A stretch of 13,794 nt of DNA from Hyphochytrium catenoides (taxonomy: Eukaryota > Sar > Hyphochytriomycetes > Hyphochytriales > Hyphochytriaceae). Within the stretch, counting starts at the first letter, position 1. Each line of letters starts with the position of its first letter. The translations under genes were made by a program, and so were the position numbers. The stretch is from the NCBI GenBank assembly GCA_900088475.1, contig FLMG01000953.1, forward strand, positions 1 through 13,794, in the 5' to 3' direction. Positions 1 through 8,142 of this stretch are shown piece after piece. The notes beneath the pieces are model-generated. The model was not told where the DNA came from. It saw only the letters and a program-made list of their open reading frames with translations, and did no database searches.

Positions 1-20
1 AGAGAGAGAGAGAGAGAGAG
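1..20. repeat. AG dinucleotide microsatellite
   Basis: Ten uninterrupted AG units open the window. The tract may extend to the left, beyond the visible sequence. Confidence 0.95.
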
Positions 21-193
21 CATGAGACGGAGATGAAGAGGAAATGTTTGCCGATCCTCCTAAAAATAGCTCCCCAAATCCGTTACAAAATGCCCCATCC
101 ACCAACTTGGCCAACAGTAACCTATATACAGGAGATCAGCAAGCTCAACTATACATGCCCATCCACCCTATAGTGACGCTGGCGGTATAATAG

Positions 194-478
194 AAGTTAA
201 CGGCAATATTTGGCAATCAGTTCCTTTTCACGTTATATTTCCTTGCCTTTCTGTGCGACAAAGTTCCTTCCTGTGCGATCGCTAATAAGGCAGCAACGGT
301 ATCAGCCGCAGCGTGTCTGTTGCGCTCCAAGAAGAACAGGTTTCTTAGGGCTGATGTTACCATTCAGCGCTTTACGAGATGGTGTTCATGCTCCTCTCCT
401 GCGAGCAAGAAGACTGCTGAGACTAGCGAGCATAGGGTGTACGAGTTGGTGGGAGCGGGAGCAAATGTTGACGACTAA
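194..478 (+). other. Long open frame without a start codon; possible exon or ankyrin-like remnant
   Basis: This frame is open for 94 codons between a TAG at 191-193 and a TAA at 476-478. It contains no ATG, so it could only be an exon or the remains of one. The translation holds RADVTIQ and, 37 residues later, VYELVGAGANVDD. Both resemble the ends of ankyrin repeats, which typically read GADVTIQ or LLEAGANVD. The interval is longer than the usual 33 residues and the TPLH motif is absent from this frame. A second plus frame (210-494, TTG start) overlaps it and carries DGVHAPLLRA, which could be a frameshifted piece of the same repeat. The ankyrin reading is only an inference; chance is a real alternative. 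Confidence 0.2.
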
Positions 479-787
479 TGTAGCGCATCATTAAGGGCAG
501 CGCAATTATGAACGCCCAGAACTTTAAATTATAAGCAGCATGGACTCTAACGAGACTGGATAGTAAGCAGACAAACATGAATCATGTCAGCCAGTTCTAA
601 AATATTGGCAGTATCAAATGCTAGCTTCGGCAAAGTTGAGAATTAATGACATCCAGTCAAACGAGAGAGTTGATGGAATGGTACAAAGTTGAACCAAATA
701 AACATATTTGCTAGCGCTGCGAACGATACCGAGATATCTATAAGACTCTAGTTACCCTTTTATGTCTGATCAGGTCCAACGAAGCGC

Positions 788-1249
788 TTACCAGATGACC
801 ACCTCGCAGCTGCATGAGCCAAAACACCCACACTTTAACCTACTTTCTTCAATAATAATGGTTTGACCTGCACCGCTGTAGGGACCATATTCCTCACTGA
901 TAATTGTTCCCGCTATCCCACAGCAGCAACTGGCTCCAAAGCAGCCACAGCTAAATCTTCTAGGGGGAGAAGGACTGTAGATAACCTCCGTTCGAGGTTG
1001 CTGCATAATGAAAGTTGTTGACGGTTGCTGTTGATAGACGATGGGGGCAACTTGCTGCGGATATGGAGTCTGAGCCTGAAGGTAAGGAGGTGGAGTGGCC
1101 ATGTTATAGGGTTGCTGAGTCTGGTTTAAAGCAGAAGGAGCAGCTCCAGGAGATCCGACGTTGTTGGCTGGGACCTGTTCCATGCCGCAACTCCAACAGA
1201 AGTGTGACCCTGCTACGATTTGCGCACCGCAACGAGGACAGAACGGCAT
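788..1249 (-). CDS. Zinc-ribbon protein with Pro/Gln-rich linker and C-terminal cysteine clusters
   Basis: This is an intact 153-residue ORF with an ATG at 1249 in a favourable context (AAAAG before ATG) and a TAA stop. Residues 4-21 form a C-x2-C-x10-C-x2-C zinc ribbon (C4, C7, C18, C21), like the short treble-clef ribbons at the N-terminus of many membrane or scaffold proteins. Residues 25-97 are rich in Pro, Gln and Tyr and look disordered. The C-terminal third has two cysteine clusters, CGCFGASCCCG at 101-111 and CGCFGSCSCE at 140-149. Between them lie TIISEE and TIIIEE, so the order is mirrored. There is no membrane helix or signal peptide. The clusters could bind metal or be lipidated; that is speculation. 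No function is recognised. The coding evidence is the domain structure and the intact frame. Confidence 0.7.
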   Translation of the reverse strand: MPFCPRCGAQIVAGSHFCWSCGMEQVPANNVGSPGAAPSALNQTQQPYNMATPPPYLQAQTPYPQQVAPIVYQQQPSTTFIMQQPRTEVIYSPSPPRRFSCGCFGASCCCGIAGTIISEEYGPYSGAGQTIIIEESRLKCGCFGSCSCEVVIW

Positions 1250-1325
1250 CTTTTCTATACGTCAAGAAGCGGCAGTCCTAGACCCTTACTATCAGCGCTG
1301 GTCCGTGTTGGAGAAGAGACGTCTT

Positions 1326-1544
1326 CTAGTCGCGACCGTTTGACTGCCTTAAGACTGAAATTTGCTGGCGATAACGTGGTAGCTCCCTCCTCGATAAGCC
1401 GTCTTGCCGTTGATTCTTAACGCCGTAGAGGACTTTGATCTCTGAGGAGGTCATCGACATCCTCCTCCGTGCTTTGGCCTCCTTTAGGTGCTGCTTGCTA
1501 TATTCTCCTTCCTTCTCTTCCATAAGTCGCTGGTTGTACGGCAT
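1326..1544 (-). CDS. Small hypothetical ORF, basic, upstream of the zinc-ribbon gene
   Basis: The ORF has 72 codons and an ATG at 1544; the frame is open further upstream to a TTG at 1580. The product is charged and basic, with MEEKEGEYSKQHLKEAKARR near its start, which suggests a helix. It lies on the same strand as the zinc-ribbon gene and ends 77 bp before that gene's ATG. It could be a separate small gene, an upstream exon or ORF of the same transcript, or chance. No family is recognised. Confidence 0.2.
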   Translation of the reverse strand: MPYNQRLMEEKEGEYSKQHLKEAKARRRMSMTSSEIKVLYGVKNQRQDGLSRRELPRYRQQISVLRQSNGRD

Positions 1545-1733
1545 CAACGTCACCTCCACATAAGGCTTTATTATTAGCAAAAATGCTTGCTGTCTCTTCC
1601 TTCTTCATTGACTGGTATGGCAATCTCAATAAAGATCCCTTTTGTCATTTCTTGCCTTTTTTCCGACTTACAGAAACCTTGCTTCTAATTATAGAGCTAT
1701 TAGCATACGATTATATAGTATCTAGAACTGCTC

Positions 1734-1823
1734 TAGCCAATCAGGAGCGCGTATCTCCTTCCTGGTCTGAGTATAGCCAATAGCAGGAAGGAATAAGACT
1801 CTTGAAACCTGATAATAGCCAAT
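1734..1823. promoter_or_regulatory. Three TAGCCAAT boxes (CCAAT array)
   Basis: The exact 8-mer TAGCCAAT occurs at 1734-1741, 1774-1781 and 1816-1823, in the same orientation and 40 and 42 bp apart, near four helical turns each. CCAAT is the core of NF-Y (HAP2/3/5) sites in eukaryotic promoters and works in either orientation. The array lies 190-280 bp upstream of the small minus-strand ORF, and about 500 bp upstream of the zinc-ribbon start, in AT-rich sequence. A role as their promoter is inferred. Confidence 0.4.
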
Positions 1824-1829
1824 CAAAAC

Positions 1830-2799
1830 GTGGACTAAGATTAGTTTAGAACTATTTTAACTTTATAATAGACACACTGCTAACAGAATAGCGATAAATC
1901 TATGGGCTTTTCGGAGGTTCTTGCCTTTCATTGCCTCGAGTTACTGAGGGGATGGAAGATTTCTGATGGAATGATGGCATGTCAGCATCCACACAATCTC
2001 GTCCTTGTGTTGGGTGCTGGGCTATGAAGGCAAAGGATATGTGATGGATTATTGACTGCTTTTACATGGAACCGTGTAGCCTTTAGAGCTGTGCGACTGT
2101 CTTTGTTCTTTATCTTATGCTTATTCGTCTCAAGAGAGTCTGAGCGGAGTGTCTGCGCTGCGAGGCTGGAGAAGCTAATTGGTCTTATTACTCATTCCTT
2201 ATCATCAGCGCTCAAGGCTCAACCGGCAGGTGACTCTTGGTAGTCGTAGTCCCAGCAAAATCAGGATAGTTGTATTCCTGTCTGGTCGCAGGATTGATAC
2301 AGGACTATGGCATGCGCCCATCATGTTGCCATTCGCTTTTGGATCTTCATAGTCATTTATTACTTGATAGGATGCGCACGTTATGAGCTTCAGCATCTGG
2401 CATTGTAAAGCCGTCTTCCACCTTGTATTAAACCTCGGTTCTCATACAGAGTTTCTTGATATCCCGAGCAAGAACTCTCTTTAACTGCACGACGTATTCA
2501 GTATTCAGCAGCCACAGCGGTGATCTTCTGTTGTCTACTTTTCAGCTTATGCCTAGTGCCCGTGAGGGACAGAGCAAAGCAAGCTGCCGAGAGGCTGCTC
2601 TTCGAACTGGAAAAGAGACATATACGTATCCGAGGCACATCCTCAACCAATAAATATTGAGCTAAATAAGGTAGAACTGCCTCCAAAGCTCAAGAGCCTC
2701 TTCTCTGACGGGTCACACGGTAGTTTGCTTCACGATCATAAGATAGCGTTCGCTGGACGATGTAAAACTTGTTCATGAGTGTCCTGAGCTTCGGCGCTT
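1830..2799. other. No recognised gene
   Basis: Only short overlapping frames are present, most of them starting at TTG. On the minus strand, frames between about 2440 and 2790 read fairly smoothly in pieces but are broken by stops and carry no motif I know. They directly follow the broken DUF218 gene and may be decayed sequence of the same age. Confidence 0.4.
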
Positions 2800-3158
2800 C
2801 TAACTGCTATAGAGCCCTCCTTCTGACATAGAACTGTCTACGGCGGACCCATGCAACCCGGTGGCGTAGCAACCATGATTTGAATAGAGCCATTTGTGGA
2901 CATCTCCCAGGGTCCTCCAGCCAACAGAACGCTCAAGAAAGGCCTTTAAGCTCTTCTGCTCACGTTCTTTCCGCTTTGCTAACTCTACCGGATTGGTTCC
3001 GCTTAAATCGTCCGGAACTGCAAACGTAGCTAATGTTGTACTTAGACTCGTGGCCAAGAGAGAATATCTTTGAAAAGATTGCTTGGCTTCTCGTCATATG
3101 GAACTCCGAGGTCACCACGACCAGGTACTGGAAGCCACGGACATCTGTGTGGAGCATC

Positions 3159-3229
3159 CTAAGTGTGGGCGGTCATAGAATGAGAAAGAGCGGATTGCGG
3201 TGTACCTAGCGGCTATTAAGGTTTCTCAC
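3159..3229 (-). other. Spliceosomal intron 2 of the DUF218-like gene
   Basis: The intron is 71 nt, donor AG/GTGAGA, acceptor CACTTAG/G. It is also phase 2. Removing it joins GNALFV, a split Arg codon and MLHTDVRG without a frame change. Confidence 0.7.
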
Positions 3230-3364
3230 CTAACAAAAAGAGCGTTACCAATGGTGTCATAACTGCACCACTCCTTCAATATGAGCTTGGGATTGACTTT
3301 CCACTTAGTTGCAAGATAAGAGGCTGCCCCATCAGCCTCATGCACGATGAATCCTTCAGCAGTC

Positions 3365-3448
3365 CTAAAGAGAAGAAACAGGAAGGCGCATGAACACTGT
3401 TATAAGGAGAGAGCTTACTTAGAAGGCCCTAAGCAGTACTACACAGAC
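3365..3448 (-). other. Spliceosomal intron 1 of the DUF218-like gene
   Basis: The intron is 84 nt, donor AG/GTCTGT, acceptor CTTCTCTTTAG/G behind a pyrimidine tract. Removing it joins HVPHF, a split Arg codon and TAEGF in one frame. Confidence 0.7.
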
Positions 3449-3653
3449 CTAAAATGCGGTACGTGGGCCGTTCCGCCTCCTGACACGATGATATGGAGGG
3501 CTCTTTCTGACTTGTCGAGAGATCAAAGTGCAGCCTAGCTGCGTAGTCACACCGTGCTTGTACCCATGGAAGAAGCTTGCCCTTGGAGTCTTGTGGTCCT
3601 CCCATAAGCACCACAATGGCATCAACTCTGCCCTGGATGTCTCCGTTACACAT

Positions 3654-4126
3654 CTTGGTTTCAACAACTATGGCTACGGTGGAGTTACTACGGCTATATC
3701 GCCCTAACGTCCTGAAGATTTCTTCTCTAAGTCAAGATGAAGGCGGGACTTGCCGCTCTTCTTACTTATACACTCCTTCATTTGTTGGCTCTAGACAACG
3801 GTACTGTGCGTGCACCACATTCAAAGCAAGAGCAATCATATGTGGACGGCTGTGGCGGAGAGTCACTATAACGCCTGCCTACCATCATAACCTGCTCGGA
3901 AGTGCGACGACCTCCTCGCTTGTCAGAACCTAGGAGATAGTGTCCATGGTTCTTCCCAGCACGCCCGCGCTCATCCAGGTGCAGGCAACACTTGACAGAC
4001 AGATGCACAAACACTTCTCCCACTATCATTTACAGGGACCATGGGCTAATAGACGTGTTTGTGAGACAGAGCGGTAATAGTACGGACACTTCATAGTGGT
4101 CCAACATCTCTGGATCGCTTACATTC
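3654..4126. other. 5' flank of the DUF218-like gene; no recognised gene
   Basis: One ATG-started minus ORF (3778-4029, 83 codons) has four cysteines in a CSCFECGA-like stretch near its end but no recognised domain. A plus-strand frame (3577-3933) overlaps exon 1 of the DUF218-like gene and is taken as its shadow. The stretch may include the promoter or N-terminal part of the decayed gene. Confidence 0.3.
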
Positions 4127-4408
4127 TTATATTCTAAAACAACCAAGGGATAGAAGTAATAATGGGAAGTCAAGCATAGCACAATGATTTAGAAGTAGTA
4201 AAGTTTTCCTCTTTGGGTAAGGTTTCACGCGTGAAGCCTTCATTTCTATGGAGCTCAATGCCTTTAGTATGGAAACATTCCCTGAGGATAACTTCATTTT
4301 TTCCCATGTTACGCTGACTCTTTCTGTCTCTCTTGTGTTTCCTTCTCCCCTCCTCCTAAGAGCTCTTGCCATTTGTTTCTGTGTCTGTCTCTCTCCCTCA
4401 ATCACCAT
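4127..4408 (-). CDS. Hypothetical ORF, probably spurious
   Basis: The ORF has 93 codons and an ATG start. Its first half translates a purine-biased tract (plus strand CT-rich, 4315-4400) into a Arg/Glu/Lys-rich peptide, and the end is hydrophobic. No motif is visible. The biased composition makes a chance frame more likely than a gene. Confidence 0.12.
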   Translation of the reverse strand: MVIEGERQTQKQMARALRRRGEGNTRETERVSVTWEKMKLSSGNVSILKALSSIEMKASRVKPYPKRKTLLLLNHCAMLDFPLLLLSLGCFRI

Positions 4409-4546
4409 TTCCTAGTGTTCGTAGTAGTTCTATAATGGATGATAGCGTGACAAGCCTCCCTCCTCGCTGGTGCTACGGCTAGGCCGATAGCTGGCTGCCG
4501 TCGACAAAGAGCACTCTGCTTGGTCTGCGTCCATTCTGCTAATATC

Positions 4547-4586
4547 CTCTTGTTGACGATGATTCTCTCTTGTTGACGATGATGCC
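4547..4586. repeat. 20-bp direct repeat, two copies
   Basis: CTCTTGTTGACGATGAT occurs at 4547-4563 and 4567-4583, giving a tandem period of 20 bp. This is not a multiple of three, so it shifts any frame that crosses it. Confidence 0.85.
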
Positions 4587-4973
4587 AGGATCAGTCTTCG
4601 CCATAGCAAAAGCAGCTTGCTGCGACAGAGGCGTCGGTCTACTCTATGGTCAGCATGGAACGAAACTGAAAGCACTGTCAGTGCATAGCCCCAGGCCTGG
4701 CATTCCTTGCAAAATATCTACACCAATAGCCAGTGGCCCCCGAGCAGAAGGGATAAGAATGACGCCCCATTCCATCCCAAACTGTTAGGCGAACAGATAT
4801 AAGGGGGACGAACGGTGGCAGGCTTTTGCCTTTTCCGGTCCATCAGAGGCGGGGCAAGCTGGCGGAGGGTACCATTTCCTGCCTTCAGCTCTCTGAAAGC
4901 AAGGGGTTGTCTACTGATACAAGGGTTTGCAGAGAAAGTGGAGGAGGGCCAAGCGTGGGGATGAGGCATTTAG

Positions 4974-5234
4974 CTAATATTTGTGATGGTTTCTCGTCCT
5001 CGCCAGCTCAGCACGCAAGTGACCTAGCTCAACGAAGGATGCAAACAGTGACAGAGCTGGCTCTGGTGCTATTAGCTCCCTCTTGGTGCACAGCTGCCTC
5101 TGTTCGTCAGTTATCGGGTCATTCTCTTTGGCTATGCTCCATAGCCAAGCAGCTATAGCCCACACCACTGATGAAGCCGACATGCTATCAAGTTTCTTCC
5201 ACCACATACCGGAAGATATACTCCTCAGAGGCAT
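4974..5234 (-). CDS. Unrecognised ORF, possible exon
   Basis: The frame starts at an ATG at 5234 and stops at 4974-4976 (86 codons). It contains an aromatic stretch, VVWAIAAWLWSIAKEND, followed by a charged helix-like half ending in FVELGHLRAELARTR. It reads more like protein than its neighbours, but nothing identifies a family. Other frames across 4690-5240 are also open in part. One minus frame, at about 4663-4785, reads MEWGVILIPSARGPLAIGVD after an acceptor-like CCTAACAG. These may be pieces of one decayed spliced gene. Confidence 0.2.
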   Translation of the reverse strand: MPLRSISSGMWWKKLDSMSASSVVWAIAAWLWSIAKENDPITDEQRQLCTKRELIAPEPALSLFASFVELGHLRAELARTRNHHKY

Positions 5235-5265
5235 CACTGATCAGGGGTCATCGATTCTTTATTAG

Positions 5266-5652
5266 TCAGTTCGGTGCTTTTTTGTTTAGGTGCATTAGCG
5301 AGGGCCACAAAGAGCGCCGTTGCAAGCGATGACTGGTTAAAACATTCACTCCATGGTGACAGGAACGACTAGACTCGTTTTCTAGTTCTTCTTCCCTGAG
5401 CTCGTCTGAGGTGCAGGACGTCCGGCTTCTGCTGGCCTCATGTACGTCCATTATTGTTGTACAGAGAACCGTTGTTGAGATGTTTCCGAATGTCCTTTTA
5501 ACCAGGATCGCTAGGAGCTGCATCGTGGGCTTCTTAGACCACTGGCCATCATCGAAAACTAGAGAATGGTCCAAGTCAAGGACGTGGAGACAGTTGGTCT
5601 TGCGAGATGCGGAGTTTTGATGTAAGTCTTTTTGATCGCTTCTAGATAGACG
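5266..5652 (-). pseudogene. Open frame with an HAD-phosphatase-like DLD motif, unproven
   Basis: The minus frame is open for 129 codons counting the stop, from just after a stop at 5653-5655 down to a TGA at 5266-5268. There is no ATG before the interesting motif. It contains LHVLDLDHSLVFDD, which resembles motif I of FCP1/SCP-type CTD phosphatases (LDLDxTL), followed by KKPTMQLL where that family has RPGxxxFL. The residue after DLDH is Ser rather than Thr, and no other phosphatase motif is clear. The second half is Glu/Ser/Arg-rich. It could be the remains of such a gene, an exon of an unknown one, or chance similarity. Confidence 0.2.
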
Positions 5653-5789
5653 TCAGTAGGTTCTTGGTCACTCTAGCGTAGATAGCCGGCTGTGTCTGAC
5701 AAAGATATATGGCTGGAGATATGCTCTCCTTCGTTGATGTAGTCAAGCTCTGTCAGTCTGTGGTGTCTGCATGGCACTCAATATTGTAC

Positions 5790-5911
5790 CTTGAAAATGA
5801 CACAGGAGGCTCTCGAACGACTCGATGTCATCCTTTGGAGCGCTCACAAACATAAGGTCCCTACTAGTTATGCTCTTTGACGGGTCATACATATCAGTTA
5901 GTGGCACCCGC
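5790..5911 (-). other. Exon-like segment bounded by good splice sites
   Basis: An acceptor (TTTTGCTTTCAG) ends at 5912 and a donor (CAAG/GTACAA) begins at 5789. Between them lie 40 complete codons with no stop, including TDMYDPSKSITSRDLMFVSA and KDDIESFESLLCHFQ. The peptide reads well but matches nothing I know. It would be an internal exon of an unidentified minus-strand gene. Confidence 0.22.
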
Positions 5912-7064
5912 CTGAAAGCAAAACTATGTCATACTAGCTTCAGAAGTTGCGCTTTGTCAGTGACATCAGAGGGGGGATAAGACTTGATGTCCTATTTTAA
6001 GGTAGGGACTGGTATTGAAAAGAGATCATCCACAATGGTAGGAGTTACCTCTTAGTCATAACCTAATCTCTAGAGATTGAAATAAGATAAAAAGCTGATA
6101 CAGCGGAAGAGACACCCAAGACTCTCAATGAAGAGAGGCGTACTTTCCGCGCAGAGCGAAAGCCCAATAAAAATCACCTAACTGTCGTTCACCATTACTA
6201 GCGCTAACCCTACCATTCAGCAAGGATCTGATTAATCCAGTAGAATAGACTACATACGTCTACCCGGACGATTTCTCATTCAGCGCCAATGCACTACAAC
6301 TAGTGTCTCGGTCGCATCATTCCAGACGTGCATCTCTGAAGCTCCAGAGACACTGCCTAAGCATGAAACAACGTCAAGATGAACCTGAGTGGCAGAGATC
6401 AGCCGCTGATCGGATGAAGAGGCGATGTACTTAGGATGACAGCTACAACTCTTAGAATTGAGCTGAAGAAAGCCGCCTATCAGCTGCCGACTGGATTAGA
6501 AGACGGAATGATGTCTAGATGACACCTTAGAACAACTCTCAGCAGGGTGGAGCTGAATAAAGCACTATACCAATCGGTACCGACAGAACTGCGACATTGG
6601 GAACCTTCTCCATTGAACTTCCCGCATTAGGCCTGAAACAAACTCTGTTGGTCTGATCGCACTTACCGTGACAAGCTAGCAGACAAGAATTACCTTTCTA
6701 CCACCAACGATAGAAGATAGCAGATTGAGGTAACGCTGCTATTTCCTAAATCGTGCGCTCTGGATGTATTCAGACCTAAAGGACTGTTGTTGGCTTGAAT
6801 AACTCTTTCAGAAAATGACTAGAGCAGGAGCGTATAAGCGTAGGTTGCAGGAAAGGAGAGTTAGATGGTCAGAGCATTTGGTCATAATAACTGACTCGGT
6901 CACCAAGTTATCAGTAGCAGCAGCACAAGCAACAGCCAGTAAGTTGACCAGTAGCGCTCAGCTATATCCTCCAACCTGGCCACAAGCTCTAGAATCAAAG
7001 CTCTAGCAGCAGCAGCTGACCAGACTCACCGTCCACTCGCTATAGAGTTGCGGCGGCATGATCT
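5912..7064. other. No recognised gene
   Basis: Frames are broken throughout. One plus frame (6332-7006) reads acceptably in stretches, ending in the GTG- or TTG-less ATG ORF 6815-7006 rich in Arg, then Ala, Ser and Thr. It is cut by about a dozen stops, most of them TGA, which is near the chance expectation. Two partly similar stretches near 6445-6478 and 6530-6563 share CAACTCT and GAGCTGAA-AAAGC, and may be diverged repeats. Confidence 0.35.
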
Positions 7065-7091
7065 TTGGCCATATACTACGAGAAGAAGGTC

Positions 7092-7346
7092 ATGAGTAGA
7101 ACTCTTCTTCTACGTTGGTCAATGTGTCTTTTGCTTCCCAATTTTTTCTTGCATAAAAGAGTAAGTCAGTCTCTAACAGGCCGCTCTGTCATTGATATTT
7201 TTTTCGTGAGGAATAGCAGACGTCCTGTCGACTTCTCCGTCGAACTAAGTCGAGGTGTAGGTGATGATTGGTGCCAGGGTTGTGCTATTGATATTTTTTT
7301 GGTAAGGGCATGGTGGGACAAGTATGTGGGCACAGGTAGGTGTTGA
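7092..7346 (+). CDS. Unrecognised ORF with a 32-residue internal repeat
   Basis: The ORF has 84 codons from an ATG at 7092. The N-terminal third is hydrophobic (LLLRWSMCLLLPNFFL), possibly a signal anchor. The short motif IDIFFVR and its copy IDIFLVR are exactly 32 codons apart. They reflect a 14-bp DNA repeat, so the repeat could lie at DNA level only. No family or neighbour supports a function. Confidence 0.2.
   Translation: MSRTLLLRWSMCLLLPNFFLHKRVSQSLTGRSVIDIFFVRNSRRPVDFSVELSRGVGDDWCQGCAIDIFLVRAWWDKYVGTGRC
7191..7300. repeat. Paired 14-bp ATTGATATTTTTTT repeats
   Basis: ATTGATATTTTTTT occurs at 7191-7204 and 7287-7300, 96 bp apart. The similarity runs on loosely into CGTGAGG and GGTAAGG. 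Both followers look like splice donors, though no matching exon is evident. Confidence 0.7.
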
Positions 7347-7872
7347 TAGTCGTACTGGCAGAAATCTGACTCAATACCTTTGCCCTACCTTTAGCTTCTG
7401 GAACCACAGTCTTGATCGTACGTACTACTAGTTTTGCATAACCGTAGCCCCAAGTTGTAAGCCAAAATACTGCTCCCACCAAGAAGTGATGCTCTGTTCA
7501 TAGAGTCAATAAAGGAGGCTGACTTTACTTTCTGTGGGCCCCGTCAACAAGGTATTGCCATCAGATTGCTCTACTAATAAGAGTGCTTAAAAATACTCAT
7601 CTAGGTTCCATTGTGATGATAATGAAGAAGATAAATAACTCTCTACCTGTCCCGCCCGGTCTTCTGCTCCAGAAACTTAATCATTATATCTGTCACCGTT
7701 GTCGATACCACTAGTAAACACGACGAAGCCGACCTAATAAGGCCGTCAGAAGCGAAGGCTAATCACAGGTTGGAATGGGTAAAAGGTCCGGGGTCGTCTT
7801 GCTATCTTCTCGAATACGCTTGGTAGCCACTACCGTTTCACAAAGGGTTCCCTATCATCTATACTTACCGCC
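7347..7872. other. No recognised gene
   Basis: Only a short TTG-started minus frame (7285-7482) and stop-rich sequence are present. I see no RNA gene or repeat here. Confidence 0.4.
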
Positions 7873-7875
7873 TGA

Positions 7876-8142
7876 AGATTTTGGGATCGACATGTATCAC
7901 CTTTGGTCTCCCGTTATTTCCCTTGTCGTTCCGCGTTGACGTGGGACGGTACAGTTATTCCTGGCGTTTTGAACAAGATTTACACTGTCTGCCATTCCAC
8001 TTACCCTTTTCTACTGTTGTCTGACAAGACCTCAGAGGGCTTGAAGGCATCATTGAGAAAAGTTCTCAGAGGTTTTGAGTACCGAAATACCCCGACTAAC
8101 CTATTGTTGACGGATGACCCTGGCTACCGACCCCTAGTCTAG
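7876..8142 (+). pseudogene. Possible DDE-superfamily transposase or integrase remnant
   Basis: The frame is open from after a TGA at 7873-7875 to a TAG at 8140-8142, with no ATG in frame. It reads ALTWDGT, then NKIYTV, then LLLSDKTSEGLKASLRKVL, then TNLLLTDDPGY. This order resembles the RNase-H fold of eukaryotic DDE transposases and integrases: a first strand ending in D-x-T/D-G-T, a strand with a cap, a helix, then a strand ending in the second Asp (TDD). The catalytic Glu and the flanking domains are not visible, so the element is incomplete. Sequence on both sides is stop-rich. The match is by eye and weak. Confidence 0.3.

Larger units (their letters stand above)
2800..3653 (-). pseudogene. 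DUF218/YdcF-like gene, three exons, two frameshifts
   Basis: Three minus-strand exons together give about 232 residues with the motif order of the DUF218 (YdcF/SanA-like) family. Exon 1 (3653-3449) starts with ATG, carries DAIVVLMGGP and PWVQARCDYAARL, then needs a frame change near 3500-3530 to reach IIVSGGGTAHVPHF. Exon 2 (3364-3230) encodes FIVHEADGAASYL and KEWCSYDTIGNALF. Exon 3 (3158-2800) encodes VVVTSEFHMTRSQAIF. It then shifts frame at the TTT run at 3022-3024 (one extra base) into VPDDLSGTNPVELAKRKERE and ends at HKWLYSNHGCYATGL and a TAG. Both introns are phase 2 and join the frame exactly. Plant and algal DUF218 proteins show the same order, including the VPDD, RxxRE and WLxxxHxCY stretches. 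The biochemical role of the family is poorly defined. Two frameshifts suggest a pseudogene; base-call errors would be the alternative. Confidence 0.75.

Noticed and set aside
5690-5800. ELDYINEGEH resembling the ELDYxxEA motif of ABC1/UbiB kinases
   Set aside because: The frame is short and stopped on both sides, and none of the other ABC1 motifs is present.
6332-7006. Long plus frame in which most stops are TGA, suggesting stop-codon reassignment or CGA decay
   Set aside because: About a dozen stops in 225 codons is near chance, and intact genes here use TAA and TGA as normal stops.
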